The position numbers and the translations under genes are program-made. From JBHIET01 sp046760785 (GTDB lineage: Bacteria; Chloroflexota; Anaerolineae; B4-G1): a stretch of 46,688 bases of DNA. Below are positions 18,425 through 26,797 of the stretch, in pieces; position 1 is the first letter of the stretch; every line of letters starts with the position of its first letter. The notes beneath the pieces are model-generated. The model saw only the letters and a program-made list of their open reading frames with translations. It made no database searches and was not told the origin of the DNA. The stretch spans positions 1 through 46,688 of the forward strand of contig JBHIET010000022.1 in assembly GCA_046760785.1 (NCBI GenBank). Reading direction: 5' to 3'.

Positions 18425-18586
18425 TCACTCGATCACCTCAATTATAACACGATTTCCCTCAACCGCACTCCCCTCCCCATCCACTCCCACCGCTATGAAG
18501 GTGTGCGCCCCGAGCGCCATCGGCCACAGCGATGGGTAGGGTGGACTCGTCGGCGTTGCTGCGGTAACGACGATGTAGCCGCCGAC
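18425..18586 (-). pseudogene. Remnant of a PBP1C-like C-terminal domain
   Basis: The frame ending at TGA 18427-18425 encodes about 50 residues closely matching the end of the intact pbpC product: SLWPMALGAHTF, then AVGVDGEG and VEGNRV. Bases 18424-18531 align without gaps to 19353-19460, at a fixed offset of 929 bp. The upstream part of the gene is missing because the vapC stop codon lies directly before it. The remnant sits just before the macroglobulin gene, so it probably marks the old junction between the two genes. Confidence 0.75.
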
Positions 18587-18587
18587 T

Positions 18588-18989
18588 TCACTTGTAGGGC
18601 AGCGTTTCCTGGTGCACCTGATCGGCCAGCAGCTCGATTTCGGGGTCTTTGTGCACCAGAATAGCATGGTTCTGTACAGCGAAGGCGGCAATGAGGGCGT
18701 CGGCAAATGAAACGCGGAACCGCGCTTTCAAACGCGCGGCGGCGAGCAGGGTGGGTTCATCAACGGACCAGATTTCTGTGGCTGATAGGTGTCGAAGCAG
18801 GGCGTAACGCTCGTCGGCTATCGGCTCACCTCTCTCTTGCAAAGAGATGTAGTAAGTCTCCAATAGTACCGGGAATGGAAGGAGTACCTGGCCCTGGCGC
18901 AGAATTTCCTCCACGCGATCCGCGCCGTCCTCGTCCTCCATCAGCGTGAGGATGGCCGAGGTATCCAGGAGGTATCTATCCGCGCTCAC
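18588..18989 (-). CDS. vapC: VapC-like PIN-domain toxin
   Basis: This 133-residue PIN-domain protein starts with GTG (VSADRYLLDTSAI). The acidic metal-site residues are visible as LLDTSA, VLLETYY and FADALIAA. PIN toxins of this family are Mg-dependent RNases, usually neutralised by a co-encoded antitoxin. The start overlaps the end of the AbrB-type antitoxin gene by 14 nt, which supports coupling. An open frame extends upstream to 19133 but would run through the antitoxin. The pair separates pbpC from the pbpC remnant. Confidence 0.88.
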   Translation of the reverse strand: MSADRYLLDTSAILTLMEDEDGADRVEEILRQGQVLLPFPVLLETYYISLQERGEPIADERYALLRHLSATEIWSVDEPTLLAAARLKARFRVSFADALIAAFAVQNHAILVHKDPEIELLADQVHQETLPYK

Positions 18990-19218
18990 GTTCCCGTTCC
19001 TCCTGCCTCGATGCAAGCAGACGTTCAACCAATGCCTCCCCCTTGCCACAACCCCGGAGGGCACGGACTGGGTCTCGGGGAAGAGGGACGACCTTGATCG
19101 TTTCCCCATCGTCAATCCAGGCCAGCATATCACCCGCTTGAATGTTGTGGCGTCGGCGAATGGGGGCCGGGACGACGGTCTGTATACGCTTGGTAACAGT
19201 CGTTCTTAGCGCGGTCAT
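18976..19218 (-). CDS. vapB: AbrB/SpoVT-type antitoxin (VapB-like)
   Basis: This 80-residue protein has an N-terminal swapped-hairpin AbrB-type domain (TVTKRIQTVVPAPIR, then AGDMLAWIDDGETIKVVPLP). The C-terminal Arg/Glu-rich tail probably contacts the toxin. ATG 19218 has GGAGGTGG right upstream; the longer frame to 19236 runs into the promoter -10. Such antitoxins bind their own promoter, and a dyad overlaps the -35 here. Confidence 0.88.
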   Translation of the reverse strand: MTALRTTVTKRIQTVVPAPIRRRHNIQAGDMLAWIDDGETIKVVPLPRDPVRALRGCGKGEALVERLLASRQEERERERG

Positions 19219-19235
19219 GCTCCACCTCCGGCCCA

Positions 19236-19292
19236 ATTGTACAAGAAGATGGACAGAATTGCAAGCCGAATTGGGATATTGGCTTGCGAATT
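19236..19292 (-). promoter_or_regulatory. vapBC promoter with overlapping dyad operator
   Basis: On the minus strand TTGCAA (19264-19259) and TACAAT (19241-19236) are 17 bp apart, 18 nt before the antitoxin ATG. GCAAGCC (19261-19267) and GGCTTGC (19281-19287) form an inverted repeat over and upstream of the -35, extended by AATT on both sides. This is the expected place for autorepression by VapB. Confidence 0.65.
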
Positions 19293-19353
19293 ACATTTTT
19301 GGCATGCCGGCATGCGCATTCTCAGCGCCGTGGAGCGGGTTTCACGAGACATT

Positions 19354-21918
19354 TCACTCGCTCACCTCGATCGTGACGCGATTCCCTTCCACCTCGTTTC
19401 CCTCCCCATCCACTCCCACCGCTGTGAAGGTGTGCGCCCCGAGCGCCATCGGCCACAGCGTTTTGTAAGGGGGACGGGTCAGTGTCGCCAGGGGGAGGCC
19501 ATCTACCAGCAGCGTCACCTGTTGCAGTGAGACCCCATCGGCGGGGCGGGCGGCCACGACGATCTGCTGCGCCGAGGGGGGAATCTCTGGTGAGAGGCGG
19601 TAGCGCCCCCCCTGGTCGGGGCTGGTCAGAATCAGGGAGTGAGGAGTAGGGGGTAGGGAGTAGGAGGTTCCGAGCATGAATGCCATCTGGCTGCCAGGGC
19701 ATAGGGGGGAGTACGCCTGCGGCGGCTGGGGGATGCTCTGCCAGCGCACCCAGTCCTGAGCCTCGGCAGGGTAGAGGGTGTACCGCTTCTGGGTGGTGAA
19801 TTCGGGCGGGCAGCCGGGGCCGGCCAGCAGGCCGTTGCGCGTGTCGAGGGTGTACACCCAGTGCCAGTCGTCGCTCCGCGCAGGCTCCGTCCCTTCAATG
19901 AAGAGTTCAATAACGGTATGAGGACAGCGTACCGGCATCCTCTGTTCCCCTGCCCCCCCGCTTCCCTGCTCCTCTGCCAGTCCCAACCCGCTATCTGCAC
20001 ACACCTCCAACCGCACCATCCCCTCCGGCTCCGCGAACCCGCGCTCTGGCACGCCCTTGAGCAGCTCCTCCATCACGTCGTGCCAGATGGGGGCCGCGCC
20101 GGTCACGCCACTGACGTGATTCATCGGCGTGTTATCGGCGTTGCCGGCCCACACGCCGACTACGAGGTCGGGCGTGTAGCCCACCGTCCAGTTGTCGCGC
20201 CAGTCGGTGGTGGTGCCGGTCTTGGCGGCCGCCGGACGGGACAGCCGCAGCGCGCTTCCCTCGCCGAAGGAGGAGGTGCGGGCGAGGTTATCGCTCAGGA
20301 TGTCGGTGATGAGATAGGCCACGCGCTCGTCCATCACGCGCTCGCCCGGTGTCGCTTCCCACACTTTGAGCACCCGCCCCCGACTATCCTCCACGCGGGC
20401 GATGGTTACTGGCTCGACGCGGCAGCCGGTGTTGGCGAAGGCCACGTAGGCCCCGGTCAGCTCCAGCAAGCGCACCTCGCCGCCACCCAGCGTCAGCGCC
20501 AGGCCAAAACGGTCGGCGTCGTCAAAGGTGGTGATGCCCATCGCGCGGGCCAGCCTGGTCATCTCGCCCAGCCCCACATAGTCCAGCACCTTGACGGCAA
20601 TCAAATTGTAGCTGGACCCCAGCGCCTGCCGCAGCAGCACCGGCCCGTGCCACCTCCGGTCATAGTTGCGGGGGACGTAGGGGTCGCCTTCGCGGGTGAC
20701 GAAAACGGTGCGCACGTCCACCATCATCGTGGCCGCCGTTAGAGGATCGGGGCGGGTGGGATCGAAGGCGGCGGCGTAGGTGATGGGTTTGATGGAGGAG
20801 CCGGGCTGCCGGAGCGCGACCGCGCCGTTGACCGCACCATCAATGCGCGGGTCGAAGTAATCGGGGCTGCCGACCATCACCAACACCTCGCCCGTGTGGG
20901 GGTTCATCGCCACCACGGCTGCGTTGTTGACGTTGCGGGCCGGCTGAGCAGCGGCCAACTGCGCCAGCCGGTAGCGGATGATGCGCCGGGCCGCGTCCTG
21001 CGCGTCCAGATCCAGTGTGGTGTGGACCTGCAAGCCCTGGGTGTAGATCGCCTCCAGCCCAAATTCCTTCTCCAGTTGCCCGCGCACATACATGACGAAA
21101 TGGGGCGCTGCGATGGGGAAGGGGGCCGAGGCGAAGTGAAGGTCCTCGGCGGCTGCCAGGTCGGCCTCCTCCTGGGAGATGGTTCCGTGCTTGACCATCA
21201 ACCCCAGCACCACGGACTGGCGCTCCCGGGCGGCCTGGGGGTTCTCCAGCGGGTTGTAGCGGGCTGGCGACTGGGGCAGCCCGGCCAGCAGCGCGCACTC
21301 CGCCAGGTCGAGCTCGGCCGCGCTCTTGGCGAAGTAGGTACGGGCAGCGGCCTCCAGCCCGTAAGCCAGGCTGCCATAGTAGGTCTCGTTCAGATAGAGC
21401 GTGAGGATTTCGTCCTTGCTGTACGTCCGCGCCAGGCGGTAGGCCAGGATGGTCTCGCGCAGCTTGCGCTCCAGACTGACCTCGGTTCGCTCCTCCGGTG
21501 AGAGCAGTAGATTGCGGGCCAGTTGCTGGGTGATGGTGCTGCCGCCGGAAAGAATCTCGCCACCGCGCAGGTTGATCCACAGCGCGCGGAGGATGGCCCA
21601 GAAGTCCACGCCAGGGTTGTCGTAGAAGCTGGCGTCCTCGGTGGCGATGGTTCCGTCCACGCAGGCCTGCGGCACCTCGGCCAGGGAGACGGGGGTGTGC
21701 GCGCCGGAGTGCGGGTCGAGAATTTCGTACAGCAATCGTCCATGTCGGTCGTAGATGCGTGTGGAAGGAGCGGCGGCCCGCTCGTACAACCGCTCGGGCG
21801 AGGGGAGGTCTACCATCAGCCAGCGGGCCGTTCCAAAGACAGTCAGGATCAGCAATAAGGCGAGGGGGATGAGGATGCGTGAAACGTAAAACGTAAAACG
21901 TGAAGCGTGGTGCGTCAT
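19354..21918 (-). CDS. pbpC: Penicillin-binding protein 1C
   Basis: This 854-residue bifunctional peptidoglycan synthase has an N-terminal membrane anchor (about 13-33), a GT51 glycosyltransferase domain (about 75-230, with TEDASFYDNPGVD and GGSTITQQLARN), and a transpeptidase domain. The transpeptidase has catalytic S374 in SSIK, SxN in SSYN (436-438) and KTG at 566-568. A C-terminal BiPBP_C-type beta domain follows. In known genomes pbpC often sits beside a macroglobulin gene; that link is kept here but interrupted by vapBC. Its ATG overlaps the previous stop as ATGA. The first 15 residues come from short ACGTTTT-like repeats, so the true start could be further in. Confidence 0.93.
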   Translation of the reverse strand: MTHHASRFTFYVSRILIPLALLLILTVFGTARWLMVDLPSPERLYERAAAPSTRIYDRHGRLLYEILDPHSGAHTPVSLAEVPQACVDGTIATEDASFYDNPGVDFWAILRALWINLRGGEILSGGSTITQQLARNLLLSPEERTEVSLERKLRETILAYRLARTYSKDEILTLYLNETYYGSLAYGLEAAARTYFAKSAAELDLAECALLAGLPQSPARYNPLENPQAARERQSVVLGLMVKHGTISQEEADLAAAEDLHFASAPFPIAAPHFVMYVRGQLEKEFGLEAIYTQGLQVHTTLDLDAQDAARRIIRYRLAQLAAAQPARNVNNAAVVAMNPHTGEVLVMVGSPDYFDPRIDGAVNGAVALRQPGSSIKPITYAAAFDPTRPDPLTAATMMVDVRTVFVTREGDPYVPRNYDRRWHGPVLLRQALGSSYNLIAVKVLDYVGLGEMTRLARAMGITTFDDADRFGLALTLGGGEVRLLELTGAYVAFANTGCRVEPVTIARVEDSRGRVLKVWEATPGERVMDERVAYLITDILSDNLARTSSFGEGSALRLSRPAAAKTGTTTDWRDNWTVGYTPDLVVGVWAGNADNTPMNHVSGVTGAAPIWHDVMEELLKGVPERGFAEPEGMVRLEVCADSGLGLAEEQGSGGAGEQRMPVRCPHTVIELFIEGTEPARSDDWHWVYTLDTRNGLLAGPGCPPEFTTQKRYTLYPAEAQDWVRWQSIPQPPQAYSPLCPGSQMAFMLGTSYSLPPTPHSLILTSPDQGGRYRLSPEIPPSAQQIVVAARPADGVSLQQVTLLVDGLPLATLTRPPYKTLWPMALGAHTFTAVGVDGEGNEVEGNRVTIEVSE

Positions 21919-23627
21919 GGCGTGTAGTCCCGCAGAATGGAGCCGCCGATGAACTCGCGCAGGATGGAGTTATCCGGGACCATATCGGGGCCGCAAGGTT
22001 TGAACCAGCGGAGGAAGGTCAGCAGCCGCTTGGCCTCCACGTGCCGGGGGCTGGGGAGCTCGACCTGCAGCAGCAGCGGCTCGGCCAGCGGCTTGAGCAC
22101 CGCCAGCTCATAGACCAGCGCTGAGTTGACCATTACGTCGGCGTGCTCCTGGTAGGGGAAAATGTGCCGCTTCTCCCCTCGCCGCACGCTTTCCCAGCGC
22201 TTCAAAGTCTCCTCAGCCGCATATCCCCGGTAGGTGGCATCTCGCACGATGCGACGGATGAGGCGGGTGTCCGTCGTCGGCACCCGGTTGTGACGGTCAA
22301 TGTTGAGTTGCGTCAAGGCCGAGAGATAGATGCGGAAGATGCGCTGCCTCGGCACTGAGGGCACCAGTTGGGGGTTCAGCCCGTGGATACCCTCGACGAT
22401 GATGATGTGGTCGGGGCCAAGTTGGACGGTCTCGCCCTTCTCCTCTCTGTGGCCGGTTTTGAAGTTGAAGCGAGGGAGCTGCACCGGCTCTCCGCGCATA
22501 AGGGCCAGGAGGTGCTGGTTGAATAGCGGCACGTCCAGTGCCTCCAAGGTTTCGAAGTCATACTCGCCGTGCTCATCCCGGGGCGTCTTCTCCCGATCTA
22601 CAAAGTAGTTATCCAGTTCCAAGGGGAAGGGCCGGATGCCGTGAACCAGCAGATGGATGGAGAGCCGCTTGGAGAAGGTGGTCTTACCGGCGGCGGACGG
22701 GCCGGCGATGAGCACCAACCGCACCTCGTCCCGCCAACGGGCGATCAGGTCGGCAGTCCGCGCGATGCGCTGCTCGTGCAGTGCTTCTGAGACGAGGATG
22801 ATCTCGCGGATGCGACCGTTGGCGATGGCCTCGTTCAGTCCGCTTACTGAATCCACGCCGAGCAAGCGCAGCCATTCGCCGTATTCGCGGAAGATGGCCG
22901 TCAGTTGGGGGTAGTCTCGCACCGGGAGGAGTTCCGTCGGGCGGTGACGGCGCGGATACTGGAGCACAAATCCCGGAGGCCACAGGTGCAGGGCGAAGTA
23001 GCGCAGGTACCCAGTTGAGGGCACCATGTAGCCGTGGAAGTAATCGCGTGAGCCGCGCAAGCTGTAGAGGGGAAGGTAATCCTTCTGGCGGCGTGTCAGC
23101 AACTGAACCTTCTCCTCCTCGCCACGGGCGTGAAACATCTGGATGGCCTCTTCGAGCGGTACAAACTCCCGCACGATCGGGATGTTCTCAGCGACGATTG
23201 CGCGCATGCGGGCCTCAATCTGTGCCAGCTCCTCTGCGCTGAACGGATCGCGTCCCCGTACCTGGCAGAAAAAACCGCCGAAGGGAAGCGTATGATCTAC
23301 GAAAACCTGGGCCTCGGGGAACAATTCGCGCACGACAGTCACCAGCAGGAAGGAGAGCGCGCGCCGGTAGATGCGCACACCGTCAGAGTCGGAGAGGAGC
23401 ACGGTGTCCACCCGAGCATCGGACTGCATCGGGTAGGTCAATTCGCGCAGTTCGCCGTTGACCAGCGCCGCGATGACGGGCACCGGGCTGTCACCCAGGG
23501 CTACCTTGATATACTGCTCCACCGATGTTCCCACAGGGGCCTCGAAGATCCGTCCGTCGGGGAGACGCGCCTGGGCTGTCTCACGGGGCTTCGCGCTCAG
23601 TACAGGTAGAGTTCGTTCCCTTTCCAT
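21915..23627 (-). CDS. TGS / tRNA-synthetase-SAD-like nucleoside kinase
   Basis: This 570-residue protein combines a TGS-like domain (about 18-75), a region resembling the threonyl/alanyl-tRNA synthetase second additional domain (about 90-210, with VDHTLPFGGFFCQV), and a uridine kinase-type P-loop domain. The latter has GPSAAGKTTFSKR (P-loop 309-316), ELDNYFVDREKTP and VEGIHGLNP. Such fused nucleoside kinases are known in Firmicutes and other bacteria; the substrate is likely a nucleoside but is not proven. I chose ATG 23627; an upstream in-frame start at 23675 would add 16 unconserved residues. The stop overlaps the pbpC start by four bases. Confidence 0.87.
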   Translation of the reverse strand: MERERTLPVLSAKPRETAQARLPDGRIFEAPVGTSVEQYIKVALGDSPVPVIAALVNGELRELTYPMQSDARVDTVLLSDSDGVRIYRRALSFLLVTVVRELFPEAQVFVDHTLPFGGFFCQVRGRDPFSAEELAQIEARMRAIVAENIPIVREFVPLEEAIQMFHARGEEEKVQLLTRRQKDYLPLYSLRGSRDYFHGYMVPSTGYLRYFALHLWPPGFVLQYPRRHRPTELLPVRDYPQLTAIFREYGEWLRLLGVDSVSGLNEAIANGRIREIILVSEALHEQRIARTADLIARWRDEVRLVLIAGPSAAGKTTFSKRLSIHLLVHGIRPFPLELDNYFVDREKTPRDEHGEYDFETLEALDVPLFNQHLLALMRGEPVQLPRFNFKTGHREEKGETVQLGPDHIIIVEGIHGLNPQLVPSVPRQRIFRIYLSALTQLNIDRHNRVPTTDTRLIRRIVRDATYRGYAAEETLKRWESVRRGEKRHIFPYQEHADVMVNSALVYELAVLKPLAEPLLLQVELPSPRHVEAKRLLTFLRWFKPCGPDMVPDNSILREFIGGSILRDYTP

Positions 23628-23755
23628 CACATGCTGTCGCTTGCTAAGAGATGAAAGCGGCCACTGAGGCCGCAATGAGAGTAGACAAGTGTATACGACG
23701 GTCTTTTCCGAAGCGTGAGACTGGGACGAGGTTCTCCGGGTTCAGAGAAGAAGGG

Positions 23756-24094
23756 CTATGGCAGCCCTACTCGCCCGGCCATCACCAGCGCCATGCAGCC
23801 GCACAACGCTACGTTCAGGAAGAGCAGGACAGATAACACGAAACGCTGCCATGGCTGCAGGCCCGAGAACATCCGGGCAAGAGGAGGCCTTTCCTCACCA
23901 TACCCGATTTCCTCCCCCGTCTGGATCATCTGCTCCCGCAGGCCCTCCAGCACATCTGCCTGGCCTGCTTGACCACTCAGGTTCTCCACTATATCCTCAG
24001 CGATCTGTTCGCGGGGACCTGGCTCCTTCTCTGGCTGCTGTCCTAACTGCTGGTCACGCATCTCGGCAAGCCAATCAGGTAGCTCTTCTGCCAT
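23756..24094 (-). CDS. Small tail-anchored membrane protein, unknown function
   Basis: This 112-residue protein has a soluble acidic and Gln-rich N-terminal part (about 1-80) and one C-terminal transmembrane segment (about 85-108, RFVLSVLLFLNVALCGCMALVM). It has a strong ribosome binding site, AAGGAGGAG, before the ATG. I recognise no family. The TM ends near the C-terminus, so the bulk should face the cytoplasm. Its spacing from the kinase gene downstream (129 bp) leaves operon membership unclear. Confidence 0.7.
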   Translation of the reverse strand: MAEELPDWLAEMRDQQLGQQPEKEPGPREQIAEDIVENLSGQAGQADVLEGLREQMIQTGEEIGYGEERPPLARMFSGLQPWQRFVLSVLLFLNVALCGCMALVMAGRVGLP

Positions 24095-24179
24095 ACGCCA
24101 TCTCCTCCTTCAGCTTGTGTTCCACCAGATATTAAGATACCGCTAAACACTCCAAAAGTCAAGTATTTGTCATCCTCCC

Positions 24180-24215
24180 CAAAAAAGAAAGCGCCGGGGG
24201 CTTTTCACCGGCGCT
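24180..24215 (-). terminator. Rho-independent terminator of the FtsK-type operon
   Basis: Read on the minus strand, AGCGCCGG (24215-24208) pairs with CCGGCGCT (24197-24190), and a T-rich tail of nine bases (TTCTTTTTT) follows. It lies 20 nt after the stop of the 91-residue gene. Confidence 0.85.
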
Positions 24216-24235
24216 CGTCCACTATTGACGCTTCC

Positions 24236-24511
24236 TCAACTCGCCTTCCGCTGCCTCCTTCTTGTTCGAGCTTTTTCCTCCCGCCCCACCCAGAAGTGAT
24301 GCCGCAGCACGGAGGGCAAGGGGGTCACTCGCACCCCGCCTATCTTCCGCTCCTTACCGTTACTCCCCCATGCCGATAGCGTCGAGGGGTGGACGTAGCA
24401 GACGTCGGGGGGCGTGCCGAACTTCTGCCGATACCTCCGCGCCGCCCGGCCGATCTTCTCTGCCAGACCACGCCCAGGATCGTCATCGTACCATAACAGG
24501 CCCTCATTCAT
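24236..24511 (-). CDS. Small basic hypothetical protein
   Basis: This 91-residue protein starts MNEGLLWYDDDPGRG, has a conserved-looking core (ARRYRQKFGTPPDVCYVHPS) and a strongly basic C-terminal tail. GGGAGG lies 8 nt before the ATG. The tail could bind nucleic acid. I recognise no named family. It is the last gene before the terminator at 24180-24215 and probably belongs with the FtsK-like gene upstream. Confidence 0.65.
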   Translation of the reverse strand: MNEGLLWYDDDPGRGLAEKIGRAARRYRQKFGTPPDVCYVHPSTLSAWGSNGKERKIGGVRVTPLPSVLRHHFWVGREEKARTRRRQRKAS

Positions 24512-24550
24512 CGTCTGAACCTCCCACCTACGCCACCGTTTGGCTGAGGG

Positions 24551-24585
24551 CTTCGACTGAGCTCAGCCGAAGTCCGCTCACGGTG
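24551..24585. repeat. Palindromic dispersed repeat overlapping a gene end
   Basis: CTTCGACTGAGCTCAGCCGAAG (24551-24572) followed by TCCGCTCACGGTGA is a near copy of the element at 42915. The stop codon of the 122-residue ORF (24578-24580) lies in the repeat tail, so the repeat may have reset that gene's C-terminus. Confidence 0.7.
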
Positions 24586-24892
24586 AAATCTGCCGCTGCA
24601 TGTGCCAGGTGTTGTGCCGCGCGTCCTGGTACACATCGAACGTGCCTTCGGAACAGCGCACCCGGAAGCAGTGCCGCTCCACCCTGCCGCCCCGACCGCG
24701 CCGCGAAACCGTCCAGCAACGCTCCACGGCATGCACATCGTACCGCTTCCCACGCCATACGAACTCTCTGGGGAAGTAGCCGTGCCGCCGCTTCCGCATC
24801 TCGATGGGCTCTGCAACATGCCGGCCGCGTCGCAAGCTTGTCGAATGGCCTCGCTTTTTCTTACCCTGTCTCGTTCGAGACCCTCGCTTCAT
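24578..24892 (-). CDS. Small basic protein with a compact beta domain, unknown function
   Basis: With the start at 24892 it has 104 residues: a Lys/Arg-rich first 30 and then a domain with PREFVWRGKRYDVHAVERCW, RHCFRVRCSEGTFDVYQD and W-H-M. The pattern recalls small beta-rich domains found near DNA-repair and mobile genes, but I cannot name it with confidence. ATG 24892 has a weak AGG upstream; ATG 24946 is possible. Its end lies in a dispersed repeat. Confidence 0.55.
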   Translation of the reverse strand: MKRGSRTRQGKKKRGHSTSLRRGRHVAEPIEMRKRRHGYFPREFVWRGKRYDVHAVERCWTVSRRGRGGRVERHCFRVRCSEGTFDVYQDARHNTWHMQRQISP

Positions 24893-24977
24893 ACTAAGCC
24901 TGTTTTTCGCACCCCTGGAAATCGTAACAGTGATTGTACAGATCATAGCTGAATCGCATCCTGAGTAGGCCGAAGGT

Positions 24978-25020
24978 CGTATCGAAGGGGCGATTTAGCG
25001 GCCCGTCGCCCTTCGATACG
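24978..25020. repeat. Long inverted repeat
   Basis: CGTATCGAAGGGGCGA (24978-24993) and TCGCCCTTCGATACG (25006-25020) form a stem with one bulged G. GCACTCAGGACGA follows, so it is a variant of the CTTCGA...CTCAGGA repeat class. It fills most of the gap 24947-25082, where I see no gene. Confidence 0.7.
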
Positions 25021-25082
25021 CCGCTTCGCGGCACTCAGGACGACTGGCCTGATTTAGCTGCTAGCGGAGTGCGAAATCTAGG

Positions 25083-25517
25083 CTAAGGAGAGTACTCATA
25101 GGACGTCACCTCCGAATCTACTGGTGCCCCTCCCACCACGGTGAAGTTCCGCTGCATCGGCGCGGTTAACGAGGGCGGGAGTGCGTTCCAGGCGTTCAGC
25201 CCCTGCTGCCCGCCCGGTGGTGTAACCACGACCACCGGTGGATATGTTCCTTGCTGTGGCGTGGATGGTCGCGCGACTCGACTGAGCTCGCCGAAGTCGC
25301 CCTCCTCATCGCGCCTGCGGCTCACGGCGACGATGAGCAGGCTGGTGGGGATCGCTGCCCCCACGCCGCACACCGCCCCGGCCAGCACCGCCAGCGCTTC
25401 ATCACTCAGGCGATCACTGACGATGATGGCCAACGTCACAGCGAACGTAACCATCACCAGGCCAGCGAACATCTTCAAGCGGCCCCACCCACTGCTGCGA
25501 CTCTCCCTGTCGTCCAT
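25083..25517 (-). CDS. Two-TM membrane protein coupled to the FtsK-like gene
   Basis: This 144-residue protein has two transmembrane helices (about 17-34 and 41-66, FAGLVMVTFAVTLAII and LAVLAGAVCGVGAAI) and a Pro-rich soluble C-terminal tail. Its ATG follows the translocase stop by two bases (TAGTAATG), and GGAGGAGG lies just upstream. The tight coupling suggests it acts with the translocase, which has no membrane segment itself. No family recognised. Confidence 0.7.
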   Translation of the reverse strand: MDDRESRSSGWGRLKMFAGLVMVTFAVTLAIIVSDRLSDEALAVLAGAVCGVGAAIPTSLLIVAVSRRRDEEGDFGELSRVARPSTPQQGTYPPVVVVTPPGGQQGLNAWNALPPSLTAPMQRNFTVVGGAPVDSEVTSYEYSP

Positions 25518-25519
25518 TA

Positions 25520-26764
25520 CTACGTTCCTCCTCCGAAAGCCTCGGTCAACCGGTTTACCGGCCAGGGCAAGGAGATCCGGCGTGTGGCAGAAGCAAGAGA
25601 GGGGCTGGCGGACAAAATCTCGCCCTGCGCCAGATGAATCACCATCTCCTCGATTTCCTCCGGCGAAACGTACGCTGCCTGGAACCGGATCACCCGTCCC
25701 TCGGCCACGGCCAGGAAGTCCCCTCGCCCCATCAACCGCTCGGCCCCGGTGCCACTCCATCCGGTGGCCGTCCGTGCATCCTCGACGCTCGTCACCCGCC
25801 CCACCAGCCGTACAGGAAAGTTCGCCTTGACCAGGGGGCCCAGTACAGCCGTCGTGGGCTTCTGCGTGGCGGCGACGATGTGAATACCGGCCTCCCTCCC
25901 GCGCTGCGTCAGCCGGGTCAGTGCCCACTGCACTGGCTTTCCTCCTACCATCAACAGATCGGCCAGTTCGTCAATCACGACTACAACGCGAGGGTGGGAC
26001 CCCCCTCCAGCTCCCCCGTTCGGCCCGGCCCTTCGACTCCGCCCTTCGACAAGCTCAGGACTCCGCCCAGCGTAAGCGCTCACGGCGAAGCCAGAAGCGG
26101 GGGGAGAGGAGCCCCGTCTCTCCATCAGGTGCACCAGGCTGTTGAGCGCCTCGGTCGTCTCCTCCACATCCCGGATAACAGGGCGTGCTAGATGGGGTAG
26201 TCCCTCAAACAGGCCAAAGGCAGCCCCCTTGGGGTCTATCAGCATCAGTGTCAGTCCCCCTGCCCTCCCTTCCCTTTGGAAGGGGGAAGGAGCAGGATTC
26301 GCCATCGCCAGGCTGAGGATCATCGTTTGCAGGAGCATCGTCTTTCCCGATCCCGTAGTCCCTGCGACCAGGATGTGAGCGACGTCGGGGGATGGCAGGC
26401 GGATGAGCAACGGGGCGCCATCCTCGGCCAGGCCCAGGATTGCGGTCACCGGCGGCATGGAACCGTCACCATCGTCCAGTTGGCGGAAGAGAGGCAACAG
26501 GCGCACCGGCTGGGGGTCATCGCGGGGCACTTCGACGGCCACGGCAGCCCCACGCCGCGATACCCGACAGTTGGATGCGTCAAGGGCGGCAGCCAGTTCT
26601 TCGCTCAGTCCCTTGATCTTGGAGATCTTCGTGCCCACGGCAGGCAACACCTGGAAACGCACCCAGCGGGGCGTGACCGTGCCGCCGGTCACCCGTGCGG
26701 GCACCTTGTGCAAGGCCAACACTGCCTCGATCCTATCCGCCTGAAACTCCAGCCTCTTTCGCAT
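25520..26764 (-). CDS. Short FtsK/SpoIIIE-type DNA translocase
   Basis: This 414-residue motor has P-loop GTTGSGKT at 135-142, Walker B VVVIDE at about 261-266 and DPKG at 177-180, which place it in the FtsK/SpoIIIE/TraB group. It lacks the membrane segments and gamma domain of cell-division FtsK. Two stretches are unlike family sequence: residues 158-167 (PSPFQREGR) and about 219-256 (SPELVEGR). Both are translations of dispersed palindromic repeats in frame, and may be loops. Similar short translocases occur on mobile elements. It heads an operon with a LexA-box promoter. Confidence 0.87.
   Translation of the reverse strand: MRKRLEFQADRIEAVLALHKVPARVTGGTVTPRWVRFQVLPAVGTKISKIKGLSEELAAALDASNCRVSRRGAAVAVEVPRDDPQPVRLLPLFRQLDDGDGSMPPVTAILGLAEDGAPLLIRLPSPDVAHILVAGTTGSGKTMLLQTMILSLAMANPAPSPFQREGRAGGLTLMLIDPKGAAFGLFEGLPHLARPVIRDVEETTEALNSLVHLMERRGSSPPASGFAVSAYAGRSPELVEGRSRRAGPNGGAGGGSHPRVVVVIDELADLLMVGGKPVQWALTRLTQRGREAGIHIVAATQKPTTAVLGPLVKANFPVRLVGRVTSVEDARTATGWSGTGAERLMGRGDFLAVAEGRVIRFQAAYVSPEEIEEMVIHLAQGEILSASPSLASATRRISLPWPVNRLTEAFGGGT
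26030..26092. repeat. Dispersed repeat inside the ftsK-like gene
   Basis: CTTCGACAAGCTCAGG (26044-26059) with TAAGCGCTCACGGCG after it matches the dispersed repeat. It is translated in frame as a SPELVEG-type peptide. A second element with dyad CCTTCC/GGAAGG lies at about 26262-26295. Confidence 0.75.
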
Positions 26765-26797
26765 CCTCGTTGCCCCTCAGCTACTACGTCGAAGTGT

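Noticed and set aside
18591..18706. Extension of the PBP1C remnant frame through vapC
   Set aside because: The sequence beyond 18590 is the vapC gene in another frame.
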